DNA of 64,000 bases from the NCBI RefSeq assembly GCF_017353255.1, contig NZ_JAFMYU010000015.1, forward strand, positions 111,395 through 175,394, given 5' to 3'. Position 1 is the stretch's first letter; the number at the start of each line of letters is the position of its first letter. Made by a program: the position numbers and the translations under genes. Positions 8,184 to 17,650 of this stretch are shown piece by piece. The notes below the pieces were generated by a model, which saw nothing but the letters and a program-made list of their open reading frames with translations, had not been told where the DNA came from and searched no databases. Source of the stretch: Fibrella aquatilis (GTDB taxonomy: Bacteria; Bacteroidota; Bacteroidia; Cytophagales; Spirosomataceae).

Positions 8184-9222
8184 GTTCCAGTTTGATTGGG
8201 TACGTTTTCCGTGAAGCCCACTGCGCTACGTAGAGGTTTTCGTCGTTGTCAACCAGCACGTCGTGGGGGTGCAGAAACGACATAAACGACCGGTCTTTGC
8301 GCTGTTCCTGTAGCTGCCCGTTCTGGTAAACGGGTGCCGAACCGCCCGGCGTCGAGACCACCTTGTCGTTTTTATCCAGGATCTGCACGTAGCCAGAATC
8401 AGGATAACTGTCTGACGTTGAGCGAAATACGGCGGCGTAAATATAGTCGCCTTTGATCACGGGGCGGCAAACGTACGAGCCGGGCAAGCTAATGGTGCTG
8501 AGGTACTTACCGTCCAGCGTAAAACGTTTTAGTGCGTTATGCCGACGGTCCGTAATCAGTAGGGTTGGATTCGAAGCATTACGTGAATCGACGATGATGC
8601 CGTGGCAGCAATCGAACTGCTCATTGGCCGCGCCCGCCCCGCCGAAGTAGCGAATGAGCTTACCCGTCCGGTCGAACTGCGTGATGTAATTTGAGCCGTA
8701 ACCGTCAGCCACGTAGATATCGCCGTTGGCCCCATTGATGGCCGTTTCGGTGGGCTTGAACTGCCCCGGGTAAGCATACACGCCCGTTTCGCGGGGGTAG
8801 TCGAGCTTCATCAATTCCTTACCTGCCAGATCAGTTTTGATCACCTGATGGCGGTCAGTGTCGCAGATGAGCAGGTATTGATCGGTGCCTTCGGTGCCCA
8901 GCGTCAGGCCGTGCCCACCGGGGTAGGTTGTGCCCCAGGAATCGAGCAGTTTACCCGACCGGTCATAAATCAGGACGTTGTTTTTGGTCTCGTTGCCGAG
9001 CAGAAAGATGCGCCCCTTGGCATCCTGCACCATTTCGTGGCAATCGTTGACGGGGTTTTTCCCGGCATCCAGAACCCCCCAATTAGGCACCACGCGGTAT
9101 TTGTGGGTACCCTGTCCAACCACTACGGCTTCCTGCTGCCGACTTGTGAAGCTGACAGCGGGGCCTGCTAACGCCGCCGAAGCCAGCGCCGTGTGTTTCA
9201 AAAAGGTGCGTCGAGTCTGCAT
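8176..9222 (-). CDS. Tat-exported NHL/beta-propeller protein
   Basis: 348 residues. The N-terminus MQTRRTFLKHTALASAALAG is a twin-arginine signal, so the protein folds before export. The body consists of repeated units of the NHL or six-bladed propeller type (GRIFLLGNETKNNVLIYD, LLICDTDRHQVIKTD, IYVADGYGSNYITQFD, LLITDRRHNALKRF, LYVAQWASR). Proteins of this fold bind ligands or hydrolyse small substrates; no catalytic signature is clear. The gene sits between a D-aminoacylase and the glycosidase, overlaps the latter by eight bases, and is likely co-transcribed with it. It may act in the same periplasmic pathway, but that is inference. Confidence 0.8.
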   Translation of the reverse strand: MQTRRTFLKHTALASAALAGPAVSFTSRQQEAVVVGQGTHKYRVVPNWGVLDAGKNPVNDCHEMVQDAKGRIFLLGNETKNNVLIYDRSGKLLDSWGTTYPGGHGLTLGTEGTDQYLLICDTDRHQVIKTDLAGKELMKLDYPRETGVYAYPGQFKPTETAINGANGDIYVADGYGSNYITQFDRTGKLIRYFGGAGAANEQFDCCHGIIVDSRNASNPTLLITDRRHNALKRFTLDGKYLSTISLPGSYVCRPVIKGDYIYAAVFRSTSDSYPDSGYVQILDKNDKVVSTPGGSAPVYQNGQLQEQRKDRSFMSFLHPHDVLVDNDENLYVAQWASRKTYPIKLERV

Positions 9223-9286
9223 GATCTAGGGTTTGAGTTAGAAGGCCAAAAATGGGCTGTTTTACCCGGTTGAAGCCTAGGCGACA

Positions 9287-10873
9287 TCACTCCCGCTCAT
9301 ACCCACTTCCCAATAAAATCTGACCCGGTTTTTTGCCGGTATGCTTGCCGTTCTCTACCACCGGAATACCATTGACAAGGACGTAATTGATGCCCGTGGC
9401 ATAGGCGTGTGGAGCATCGTACGTAGCTTTGTCGGAGACCGTGTTTTCGTCGAAAATGACCAGGTCGGCGGCGTAGCCGGGGCGCAACAGGCCACGGTCA
9501 GTGAAGTGGAACCGCTGGGCGGGTAGTGACGTCATCCGACGAATGGCCTCTTCCAGCGGAATCACCTTCAGCTCTCGAACGTACCGCCCCAACACCCGCG
9601 AATTGGTGCCATAGGCGCGTGGATGCGGCATATTCGACCCAAACCGAGCCACACCCGCGTCTGATGCAATCATGGTATTCGGGTAGCGCATGATCGTGGC
9701 CACGTCCCCTTCCGACATGGTGTGGTAGACCATCTGAATCCGCTTCATCTGCGCCTGTTCCAGCAAGGCCAATACCAGATCAGCCTCGGCAGCCGCACTG
9801 GTTTTCAGACCGCGCAACCCCGCAATCTGGTGGATGCTTTTGCCATTATACGTCGTGTCGGCCTCGAATCGCGACACCACGGCGTACTCGTAATTTTTGC
9901 GGTCGTTCTTCTTGAGCGAAGCCAGCATGTCGTCCAGAATTTTGCGGCGTGTGGCCAGATCACGGAAGCGTGACAGGGTAGCCGAATCGCCGTCGGCCAT
10001 GGCCCACGAGGGTATAATGCTTTGCAGCGACGTGCTCGATGCCGTGTACGGATACTGATCGACCGTGACATCGATGCCTTCGTTTTTGCGGGCGGCTTCC
10101 ACCATAGCCACGGTGGTGGTACTCAGGCCCCACAGCGGTTTGCTGGCCACTTTGAAATGCGAAATCTGCACTGGAATGTGCGCCTCACGGCCAATTTGAA
10201 TGGCTTCATTAATAGCGGTTTGCACGTCCTGTCCTTCGTTGCGCATGTGCGAGGCGTATACCCCGCCATACTTAGCCGCCATTTTGGCCAGGTTCACGAT
10301 TTCGGGGGTACGGGCGTAGGTGCCGGGCGTGTAAATCAGGCCCGTAGAGAGGCCCACGGCTCCATCTTTCATAGCCTGTTCCACCAGGGCCTCCATCTCG
10401 GTCTGCTCTTTGGCGGTCGGTTCGCGGAAGGCGGCTTTCATCACCTTCATCCGCACCGAGTTATGGCCAATAAGCGACGCCAGATTGGGCGTGAACCCGC
10501 GCATTCGCAGGGTGTCGAACATGGCGCGGAGATGAATGTTTGAACCACCGCAGTTGCCCGTGACCAAGGTAGTGACGCCGTCGTAGATGAAGTTTTCGGC
10601 ACCGGGCTGCCGTTCCAGATCCCCTTCTACGTGGGCATGCACGTCGATGAAGCCGGGTGCCACAATCTGCCCCTTCGCATCGAGCACCTGTTTCCCTTCC
10701 GAAGCCGAAATAAGCCCAATTTGAGCTACACGGCCCTCTTTTATGGCTACGTCGGCATAATACCAGGGGTTACCCGTGCCATCTACCACGCGCCCGTTTT
10801 TGATCACGAGGTCATATTGCTGGGCGTAGGTGGTAGTGGTCAGGAAAAGGAGAAGCAGAGAAAGGTGTTTCAT
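9287..10873 (-). CDS. N-acyl-D-amino-acid deacylase (D-aminoacylase type)
   Basis: Amidohydrolase of 528 residues with a cleavable signal (to TTTYAQ), so probably periplasmic. Landmarks: the N-terminal strand motif NGRVVDGTGNPWYYADV, metal site FIDVHAHVEGD, Cys ligand in TLVTGNCGGS, then YASHMRNEG, QISHFK and IASDAGVARFG. These are the metal and substrate positions of D-aminoacylases, which hydrolyse N-acyl-D-amino acids or related N-acyl groups. The usual HTHDD is HAHVE here, so substrate range may differ. Its start overlaps the stop of a small membrane protein gene as ATGA; the propeller gene follows after 64 bases. Confidence 0.88.
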   Translation of the reverse strand: MKHLSLLLLFLTTTTYAQQYDLVIKNGRVVDGTGNPWYYADVAIKEGRVAQIGLISASEGKQVLDAKGQIVAPGFIDVHAHVEGDLERQPGAENFIYDGVTTLVTGNCGGSNIHLRAMFDTLRMRGFTPNLASLIGHNSVRMKVMKAAFREPTAKEQTEMEALVEQAMKDGAVGLSTGLIYTPGTYARTPEIVNLAKMAAKYGGVYASHMRNEGQDVQTAINEAIQIGREAHIPVQISHFKVASKPLWGLSTTTVAMVEAARKNEGIDVTVDQYPYTASSTSLQSIIPSWAMADGDSATLSRFRDLATRRKILDDMLASLKKNDRKNYEYAVVSRFEADTTYNGKSIHQIAGLRGLKTSAAAEADLVLALLEQAQMKRIQMVYHTMSEGDVATIMRYPNTMIASDAGVARFGSNMPHPRAYGTNSRVLGRYVRELKVIPLEEAIRRMTSLPAQRFHFTDRGLLRPGYAADLVIFDENTVSDKATYDAPHAYATGINYVLVNGIPVVENGKHTGKKPGQILLGSGYERE

Positions 10874-11166
10874 AGATCATCAGTCACTCTTGAGGCGACA
10901 TAAACAAACAACAGAAAAATGTAGGCTGGGGGCGCACACACGGCAAGGATCAGGTTTAGTTTCAACCGCCCCCGTTGTGATGAATCGACTAGCGCATAGA
11001 CCATGTAGCTTATCCCGAACAGTACTACAATAAGTAGTATCAGCAGCAGGGGAATGGATACAGCCGGGGTACGGATAACCATGATTGTCATTGTTAGAAT
11101 CACCTCGATAGCTAGAACTAATCCAGCTGTTTGGAGTGGTTGATTTAACACTTTCTTCATAGTCAA
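10870..11166 (-). CDS. Small three-helix membrane protein
   Basis: 98 residues, not recognised. Three hydrophobic stretches can be seen (AGLVLAIEVILTMTIMVI, IPLLLILLIVVLFGISYMVYALV, LILAVCAPPAYIFLLFVYVA) with short charged loops, so it should be an inner-membrane protein. It ends in an ATGA overlap with the D-aminoacylase gene, which suggests translational coupling. A start at the second Met (11160) is also possible. A long hairpin separates it from the upstream DUF1501 gene. Confidence 0.65.
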   Translation of the reverse strand: MTMKKVLNQPLQTAGLVLAIEVILTMTIMVIRTPAVSIPLLLILLIVVLFGISYMVYALVDSSQRGRLKLNLILAVCAPPAYIFLLFVYVASRVTDDL

Positions 11167-11177
11167 TCGAATAGAGA

Positions 11178-11275
11178 TTTTTTTGTCATCCCGACGTTAG
11201 GAGGGATCTACTTTCCTATCACTCAGTTCTGAATTAGGAAAGTGGATCCCTCCTAACGTCGGGATGACAAAAAAA
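11178..11275. repeat. Long hairpin element, 41-bp stem
   Basis: Arms 11178-11218 and 11235-11275 are inverted copies with one wobble position and a 16-base loop. On either strand the stem ends in a run of seven T, so it should terminate transcription in both directions. It lies behind the PSCyt/DUF1501 operon. The module CCCGACGTTAGGAGGGATC is not seen elsewhere in the window. Confidence 0.9.
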
Positions 11276-11307
11276 CGGCGCGATGACAAAAACAACCAAA
11301 CCATCCC

Positions 11308-12819
11308 TTACGCAATTACCCCCTTCACTACTTTCCCCGCTACGTCGGTTAACCTAAATGGGCGGCCCTGAAAATGGTAGGTGAGCTTAGTGTGGTCGAA
11401 GCCCATCTGGTGAAGAATCGTGGCTTGCAGGTCGTGGATGTGCACTTTGTCTTTCACGGCGTAGTAGCCAATGGGGTCGGTTTCGCCGTAAGAAAGGCCC
11501 CGTTTGATGCCGCCGCCGGCCATAAACACCGTGAAGGCATCGAGATGGTGATCACGGCCGTAGAATGCCTGCGTTTGGCCGTCGCGGTTTTCCTGCATGG
11601 GCGTCCGGCCAAATTCACCGCCCCATACCACCAGCGTATCGTCGAGCATGCCGCGCTGTTTGAGGTCGTTGATGAGCGCTGCCACGGCCTGATCCGACTC
11701 CTTGCATTTCAGCTGCAACCCAATGTCTACCGACGTGTCTTTGCTGGTGCCGTGGGTATCCCAGCCCCAATCGAAAAGTTGCACAAACCGTACGCCCCGC
11801 TCCACCAACCGTCTTGCCAGCAGGCAGTTGCGGGCGAATGAGCCTTTGTTTGGATCTACGCCGTAGGCATCCAGCATATACTGGGGTTCGCCGGAAATGG
11901 CCATCGCGTCGGGGACGGAGGTTTGCATTTTAAAGGCCATTTCATACTGCGAAATGCGCGTCAGAATCTCCGGGTCTTTGGCGGCTTCGTACTCCTGTTG
12001 ATTGATCTGGTTAATGGCCTCGATGGTTTGCTTCCTGATGTCGCGGGGCATACCGCTGGGGTCCGAGACATAGAGTACGGGGTCGCCGTCGGTGCGGCAT
12101 TGTACGCCCTGATACACCGTGGGCAAAAATCCGCTGCCCCATACCGACTTACCCGCGTCGGGTTGTTTGCCGCCAGAAGCCAGCACGATGAAGCCGGGCA
12201 GGTTATCATTCTCAGAACCAAGCCCATACGTCACCCATGACCCCATGCTGGGCCGACCTAACCGCGCCGAACCCGTGTGCATCAGCAACTGTGCCGGAGC
12301 GTGGTTAAACTGGTCGGTGTGCATGGATTTGATGAACGTCAGTTCATCGGCAACGGTCTGCAAATGAGGCATATAATCGCTGATCCACGCACCCGACTGC
12401 CCGTGTTGCCGAAAATTAGCCGTTGACCCCAGCATCTTGGGGACCCCCCGGATAAAGGCGAATTTCTTACCCGTCAGCAACTCCTGCGGACAGTCTTTAC
12501 CGTTGTATTTGGTCAGTTCGGGCTTGTAATCAAACAGTTCCAGCTGGCTCGGTGACCCGGCCATATGAATATAGATGACCCGCTTGGCCTTCGGCGCAAA
12601 CTGCGACAGCCGGGGGTCCATGGGCGCGGCCATGGGGTCGTAATCGGCGTTGGGAATACTGGCCGCCACGTTGTTCTTCCGGCCAAAAAGGCTATCACAG
12701 CCACCCAGGATTGAGCCAAGCGCCATAGCACCGAGGCCTGTAGAGCAGGTCTGCAAAAAATGCCGCCGCGTGTCGCGTTGCAGGGCCGCTTGCTGAAGTT
12801 CTTGCTGAAGCTTGTTCAT
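11308..12819 (-). CDS. DUF1501 Tat-exported protein, partner of PSCyt gene
   Basis: About 503 residues. The N-terminus carries RRHFLQTC and a hydrophobic stretch ending LGGCD, a Tat signal with lipobox character. The body is DUF1501, which has the alkaline phosphatase/sulfatase-like fold: PKAKRVIYIHMAGSPSQLELFDYKP, GRPSMGSWVTYGLG, VQLFDWGWDTHG, VVWGGEFGRTPM and a closing DLQATILHQMGFDH segment. No enzymatic activity has been firmly shown for the family. The ATG at 12819 overlaps the stop of the cytochrome gene as TGATG; a TTG three bases upstream is unlikely. It forms an operon with the cytochrome gene, as in many Planctomycetes and Bacteroidota. Confidence 0.92.
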   Translation of the reverse strand: MNKLQQELQQAALQRDTRRHFLQTCSTGLGAMALGSILGGCDSLFGRKNNVAASIPNADYDPMAAPMDPRLSQFAPKAKRVIYIHMAGSPSQLELFDYKPELTKYNGKDCPQELLTGKKFAFIRGVPKMLGSTANFRQHGQSGAWISDYMPHLQTVADELTFIKSMHTDQFNHAPAQLLMHTGSARLGRPSMGSWVTYGLGSENDNLPGFIVLASGGKQPDAGKSVWGSGFLPTVYQGVQCRTDGDPVLYVSDPSGMPRDIRKQTIEAINQINQQEYEAAKDPEILTRISQYEMAFKMQTSVPDAMAISGEPQYMLDAYGVDPNKGSFARNCLLARRLVERGVRFVQLFDWGWDTHGTSKDTSVDIGLQLKCKESDQAVAALINDLKQRGMLDDTLVVWGGEFGRTPMQENRDGQTQAFYGRDHHLDAFTVFMAGGGIKRGLSYGETDPIGYYAVKDKVHIHDLQATILHQMGFDHTKLTYHFQGRPFRLTDVAGKVVKGVIA

Positions 12820-15593
12820 CAATCTTTGGTTATGACCTCGTCTAAATTCATCATCGCGTTGGCCGTTACGGTCAGCGCCGCCAGCTTTGGCGATGCCGTG
12901 GTGCTGGCCAATAGCTTGCCCGCTTCGGCGGGGTTTTGAACGTAATATGTCTCCGTATCCTGGTATAGTTTGGTCAGCACGGCCAATTTTTTTGGGGCTA
13001 ACTCGCGGAGCAGTAATCGGCGGAAACCAGCTTGTAGCTGTTGATTGGGCGTTTTTCCGTGAGCCGCCATGTAATAGGCCAGGCGCTGGGCGGCTTCTAC
13101 GTAAACAGGGTCGTTGAGCGTGACCAGGGCCTGCAAGGGGGTGTTAGTGCGCAGGCGGCGAATCTGGCAAAACTCGCGGCTGGGGCTATCGAAGGTGATC
13201 ATCGAGGGGTAGGGTGCCGTGCGTTTCCAGTAGGTATACAAGGCCCGGCGGTGTGCATCTTCCCCTTTGGCCAGCACCCACGATTCGCCGCTGTAGGGCG
13301 ACTGCCAGATGCCATCAGGCTGGGCGGGCATTACGCTGGGGCCGTACATTTTGTGGCTTAGTAGCCCGCTCACCACCAGCGCCTGATCGCGCACCTGCTC
13401 AGCTGCCAGCCGCACCCGTGGGCCACGGGCAAAGTAGTGGTTGTACGGATCTTCAGCCACCAATTGCTTCGTCACGTCCGACCGTTGGCGGTAGGTGCTG
13501 GAGAGGACCATGCGTTTCAGCAAGGCCTTCATTTTCCAACCGTCTTCCTGCACAAACGTCGTGGCCAACCAGTCGAGCAGTTCGCGGTGGGTGGGCTGAA
13601 TACCCTGCGTACCCATGTCTTCCACGGTTTCGACCAGGCCCGTGCCAAACAGCTGTTCCCAGAACCGATTTACGGCCACGCGGGCGGTGAGTGGGTGGTC
13701 GGGGCGGGTCATCCACTGCGCCAGGCCGAGGCGGTTGCGGGGCAATTTTTGGTCATCGGTATCCATTGGCGGCAGCGAATGCGGCACGTCGGGCTGCACT
13801 TCTTTTCCGGGGGTAAGCCAGCTCCCGCGCGTAAAGACGTGCGTTTTCCGGGCCAGATCGCCCTGCCCGTCCAGCATGATCGGCGTTGCTTCCGGCGATT
13901 TATTGAGCAAACTCAGCAGAGTTACTTCGGCGGCCGGGGCTATGGCGGGCTGAAACGACACCCACTTAATCATCATCCACTCTTTAGGTTCAACGGGGTT
14001 GCTCAGCGACAGATACAGATTATGCCGCCCCGTAACCGTGGGTAATTGCAGCACCTGAACGGTGTCGGTCCAGCCGTTGTGGGTGTTGGGTACCAGGGCC
14101 GAGGTCAGCACCCGACCGGTGGGGCTATCGAGCCGAAACGTAACCTGTGCGTGGTTGGCGTTGGTACCCCAGGCCACATAGAGGCGAGGCCGCCCGGTTA
14201 GGGTCACGTTTTTGATCCGCGCCGAGCCGTTGTTCAGTGCTGCGAAATATTTAGCATCGAACAGCGAGGCATTGACGTGCTGATCGAAATCGTGCGAGTT
14301 GATCTTGGGTTCCAGCGTCCGGGCCATCAGTTCCACGCGGTTGGCTTCGGCGGCAGCGCGGCCTTTGTCGGGGCACGTTTTCTGTACAAAAGCCTTTAAC
14401 TGACCTAATTTGGCCGAGTCGGCTCCTTTGTAGAACCGCAGTGTGGGGGTGTCGGAGGTGACGTCTTCGTCGCGGGCGTTGTTGAAAAACGCCATGTATT
14501 TGTAGTATTCGTCGTGCCGGAAGGGATCATACGGGTGGCTGTGGCACTGCACGCAGGAGAAGGTGGTGCCCTGAAAAACGTCCCACGTCGTGTTGACCCG
14601 GTCAATGACCGACGCCACCCGAAATTCTTCGTCCTGGGTGCCGCCCTCGTCGTTGTTCATCGTGTTGCGGTGAAAGCCCGTGGCAATAAACTGCTCGTCA
14701 CCCGCGTGCGGCATGAGGTCGCCAGCCAATTGTTCGGTCAGGAACTGGTCGTAGGGTTTGTCGCTGTTAAAGGCCTTGATGAGGTAGTCGCGGTACCGCC
14801 AGATGTTCCGTCCGGGGTCGCGTTCGTAGCCTTTGGTGTCGGCGTAGCGGGCCAGGTCGAGCCACATACCGGCCCACTTTTCACCAAACGCAGGTGAGGC
14901 TAACAGCCTGTCTACCAGCTTTTCATAGGCGGCGGGCGAGGGGTCATTCAGGAACGCGCTAGCTTCAGCCTCGGTGGGGGGCAGTCCCGTCAGGTCCAGG
15001 CTCACACGCCGGAGCAAGGTAGCTTTGTCGGCCAGGGGGGCGGGCATGAGCGTGCCGCCGCCGGGAGCATCGGCCGTGTGGAGTTTAGTCAGTACAAACC
15101 GGTCTATTTCGTTGGTGGCCCAATCAGTTTCGGGATGATTGGTCAGGCCTATCCGGCTCCAAATCGTGCCCACGTTGGGCACCGACGGTGTTTCAGGCGT
15201 TTGGTAGGCCCAATGATCACCCCACTCGGCCCCCTGATCGATCCATTTTCTGAGCGTCTCGATATCTTCCGGCTTCATAGGCGGCCCATCCAGCGGCATC
15301 CGTTCGTCGGGATCGCTGGCCGTCAGGCGGCGAATGAGTTCGCTCTTATCGGCATCGCCGGGGATGATGGCTGGGTGGCCCGATTTGGCTGGGGCAAAGG
15401 CTTCTTCCTTAAACAGTAAGGAAAAATCGGAGGCCTTTTTCACCCCTCCATGGCAGGTAATGCAACTTTTGTTCAGGATGGGCTTTACCTGCGTGTTAAA
15501 GTCGACACGGTCGCCGAAGCCACCCAATAGCGAAAATGACGATAACGCCACTACGCCACTCATGCTACTTACCACCAACCAGTTTGCTTTCAT
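12819..15593 (-). CDS. PSCyt1-DUF1549-DUF1553 cytochrome protein
   Basis: 924 residues with a signal peptide. The order is a PSCyt1 heme domain (CITCH near residue 43, with the RMPLDGPP segment for the distal Met), DUF1549 (DLTGLPPTEAEASAFLNDPSPAAYEKLVDRLLASPAFGEKWAGMWLDLARYADTKG-type block) containing a second heme motif CVQCH before SHPYDPF, a lectin-like beta domain, and DUF1553 (RVAVNRFWEQLFGTGLVET, FDSPSREFCQIRRLRTNTPLQALVTLNDP blocks). Two heme c groups are therefore likely. The protein is predicted to be periplasmic and to act with the DUF1501 protein encoded next; the redox substrate is unknown. Confidence 0.92.
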   Translation of the reverse strand: MKANWLVVSSMSGVVALSSFSLLGGFGDRVDFNTQVKPILNKSCITCHGGVKKASDFSLLFKEEAFAPAKSGHPAIIPGDADKSELIRRLTASDPDERMPLDGPPMKPEDIETLRKWIDQGAEWGDHWAYQTPETPSVPNVGTIWSRIGLTNHPETDWATNEIDRFVLTKLHTADAPGGGTLMPAPLADKATLLRRVSLDLTGLPPTEAEASAFLNDPSPAAYEKLVDRLLASPAFGEKWAGMWLDLARYADTKGYERDPGRNIWRYRDYLIKAFNSDKPYDQFLTEQLAGDLMPHAGDEQFIATGFHRNTMNNDEGGTQDEEFRVASVIDRVNTTWDVFQGTTFSCVQCHSHPYDPFRHDEYYKYMAFFNNARDEDVTSDTPTLRFYKGADSAKLGQLKAFVQKTCPDKGRAAAEANRVELMARTLEPKINSHDFDQHVNASLFDAKYFAALNNGSARIKNVTLTGRPRLYVAWGTNANHAQVTFRLDSPTGRVLTSALVPNTHNGWTDTVQVLQLPTVTGRHNLYLSLSNPVEPKEWMMIKWVSFQPAIAPAAEVTLLSLLNKSPEATPIMLDGQGDLARKTHVFTRGSWLTPGKEVQPDVPHSLPPMDTDDQKLPRNRLGLAQWMTRPDHPLTARVAVNRFWEQLFGTGLVETVEDMGTQGIQPTHRELLDWLATTFVQEDGWKMKALLKRMVLSSTYRQRSDVTKQLVAEDPYNHYFARGPRVRLAAEQVRDQALVVSGLLSHKMYGPSVMPAQPDGIWQSPYSGESWVLAKGEDAHRRALYTYWKRTAPYPSMITFDSPSREFCQIRRLRTNTPLQALVTLNDPVYVEAAQRLAYYMAAHGKTPNQQLQAGFRRLLLRELAPKKLAVLTKLYQDTETYYVQNPAEAGKLLASTTASPKLAALTVTANAMMNLDEVITKD

Positions 15594-15879
15594 ACCCTTT
15601 ATGGCTCGTTCCGAATAATCTGCTACTCACCTAAAGCGACTCTACGCGTTGCTCTCGCTGCTTAGTTAACAAATTTCTCACTTAACAACGTAAAAACCCT
15701 GTGAATCAATCGTTTATGTAGTGCACTATTTTAACCGTAAACTGGGTGATTTTGATAAACACCCGCACCTAATCTACATGCCTAATTGTCTCAGAAGCAC
15801 ATACCACCCCAAGCCCGCGAATCGTTTACCTTTGCAGTATGTCAGCAGGCTGGCAGTTCATCACAATCCTTTTGCGTCT
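15594..15879. other. Divergent intergenic region
   Basis: A gap of 286 bases between the minus-strand cytochrome operon and the M28 peptidase gene. TACCTTTG at 15827-15834 fits a TAnnTTTG promoter core for the peptidase, about 45 bases before its start. An in-frame extension of the peptidase to 15721 lacks signal-peptide character and is not used. No RNA gene or repeat is seen. Confidence 0.5.
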
Positions 15880-17541
15880 ATGCACACATCGCGCGCCAGT
15901 CGGCTGACTGGCCTATTGATTCTCACGGGGCAGCTGGCGGTTGCACAGGCCCCGTCGGCCAGTGTGGCCACGCCAACAGCCTCGGCAAGCACGGCTTCTT
16001 TCGCCAACACCTACGCCCAAACCGTTTCGGCGGCCGACCTCGAAAAACACCTGCGCATTCTGGCCGCCGACGATATGGAAGGCCGCGAAACGGGCACTCG
16101 TGGCCAGAAAAAGGCTGCAGCTTACATTGCCGGGCAGTTTCAGAGCTTCGGCCTGACCCCCGTGGTGAAACAGGCCGACGGCCAAATGGGCTATCTTCAG
16201 CCGTTTACGCTCTACAAAAAAACCTGGGGCGACCTATACGTAAAAGCCAACGGCAAGAGCTTCACCTACCTCACCGATTTTCTGGTGAATGGCCTGTTTT
16301 CGATCCCCACCGAAACCAATTTTGAGACCGTTTTTGTGGGTCACGGCATCACCGGCGAAAAAATTGACGACTACGCCAACCGCGACGTGAAAGGCAAAGC
16401 CGTGGTCATGATTGACGGTGAACCCAAAAACGCCGATGGCACCTCGCTCATCAGCGGCACCAAAGACCCCTCTAAGTGGGGCCGCCCCGACAGCTACCGC
16501 GTGAAACTGACCGCTGCCAAAGACAAAGGCGCGGCGCAGGTCTTCATTATCTCGGCGGCTGATGCCGCTTCGTTCAAACAATTGCTGGCCGAACGGTCGG
16601 CGATGGTGCAACGGTTCAACCGCCTGGGTTTGAAGCCGGGCAACGAAAACACGGGTACCGTGGGTGCGTTTATGGTCTCGGCCGATATGGGCGCGGCCCT
16701 GCTGGGGCAGAAACCCGACAAATTTCGGAAAGCGCTGGAGCAGTCGGTCAACGCTACGCAAACGCCTTTTGGTAAGCTGACGGGCAAAGTGGCCGTGAAA
16801 GCCGAACGCAAAGACGAGAACGTGCAGACCGAAAACGTGATGGGTTACCTGGAAGGTGGGGACAAAAAAGATGAAGTCCTCATCATATCAGGCCACTACG
16901 ACCACATCGGCATCAGCCCCGACGGACAAATCAACAACGGCGCCAACGACGATGGCTCAGGCACGGTGTCGGTGCTGGAGTTGGCGCAGGCGTTTGCCAA
17001 AGCCAAAGCCGAAGGCCACGGTCCCCGCCGGTCGGTATTGTTCCTGACGGTAGTGGGCGAAGAAAAAGGCCTGCTGGGTTCCGAATATTACGCCGATTTT
17101 AGCCCGGTGTTCCCCCTAGAAAAGACCGTAGCCGACCTGAATATCGACATGGTGGGCCGGGTGGATGACCTGCACAAAGACAAACAACCCAACGACAACT
17201 ACATCTACGTGATTGGTTCGGACAAGTTGTCCAGCGATTTGCACAAAATCAGCGAGGCCCAAAATGCTGAACATACGCAGATGGAGCTTGACTATAAATA
17301 CAACGATCCGCAAGATCCCGAACGCATTTATTACCGGTCGGACCACTACAATTTCGCGAAGCACAAAATACCCATCATCTTCTATTTCAACGGTTTACAC
17401 GCCGACTACCACCGCCCTACCGACGATATCGAGAAGATTGATTTCAAGCTGGCCGAAAAAACCGCCCGCCTCGTTTTCTACACCGCCTGGGACATCGCCA
17501 ACCGCGACGAACGGCTGAAAGTAGATAGCAATAAACAATAG
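15880..17541 (+). CDS. Exported M28 metallopeptidase with PA domain
   Basis: About 553 residues from the ATG at 15880, chosen because it starts a signal peptide (MHTSRASRLTGLLILTGQLAVAQA); the longer frame does not. The N-terminal part has DDMEGRETGTRGQKKAAAYI, a PA-like insert follows, and the M28 zinc site reads ISGHYDHIG, NNGANDDGSGT, VVGEEKGLLGS, NIDMVGR and HADYHRPTDD, so both zinc ions and the catalytic Glu are present. It should cut amino acids or short peptides in the periplasm or outside. The gene is single, and a 47-bp hairpin begins three bases after its stop. Confidence 0.92.
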   Translation: MHTSRASRLTGLLILTGQLAVAQAPSASVATPTASASTASFANTYAQTVSAADLEKHLRILAADDMEGRETGTRGQKKAAAYIAGQFQSFGLTPVVKQADGQMGYLQPFTLYKKTWGDLYVKANGKSFTYLTDFLVNGLFSIPTETNFETVFVGHGITGEKIDDYANRDVKGKAVVMIDGEPKNADGTSLISGTKDPSKWGRPDSYRVKLTAAKDKGAAQVFIISAADAASFKQLLAERSAMVQRFNRLGLKPGNENTGTVGAFMVSADMGAALLGQKPDKFRKALEQSVNATQTPFGKLTGKVAVKAERKDENVQTENVMGYLEGGDKKDEVLIISGHYDHIGISPDGQINNGANDDGSGTVSVLELAQAFAKAKAEGHGPRRSVLFLTVVGEEKGLLGSEYYADFSPVFPLEKTVADLNIDMVGRVDDLHKDKQPNDNYIYVIGSDKLSSDLHKISEAQNAEHTQMELDYKYNDPQDPERIYYRSDHYNFAKHKIPIIFYFNGLHADYHRPTDDIEKIDFKLAEKTARLVFYTAWDIANRDERLKVDSNKQ

Positions 17542-17544
17542 GCA

Positions 17545-17650
17545 GGTTTTAATGTACAATGAATAATGAACAATGTACAATGGGCTGACGCGAACACACC
17601 CATGCGTCAGCCCATTGTACATTGTTCATTATTCATTGTACATTAAAACC
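17545..17650. repeat. Long hairpin element, perfect 47-bp stem, TGTACA family
   Basis: Arms 17545-17591 and 17604-17650 are exact inverted copies around a 12-base loop. It lies between convergent genes and has a T-run on both strands (GGTTTTAATG edge). The right arm encodes the last codons and stop of the MFS gene. It shares TGTACAATGAATAATGAAC with the hairpin at 523 and GGGCTGACGC with that at 51283. Confidence 0.95.
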
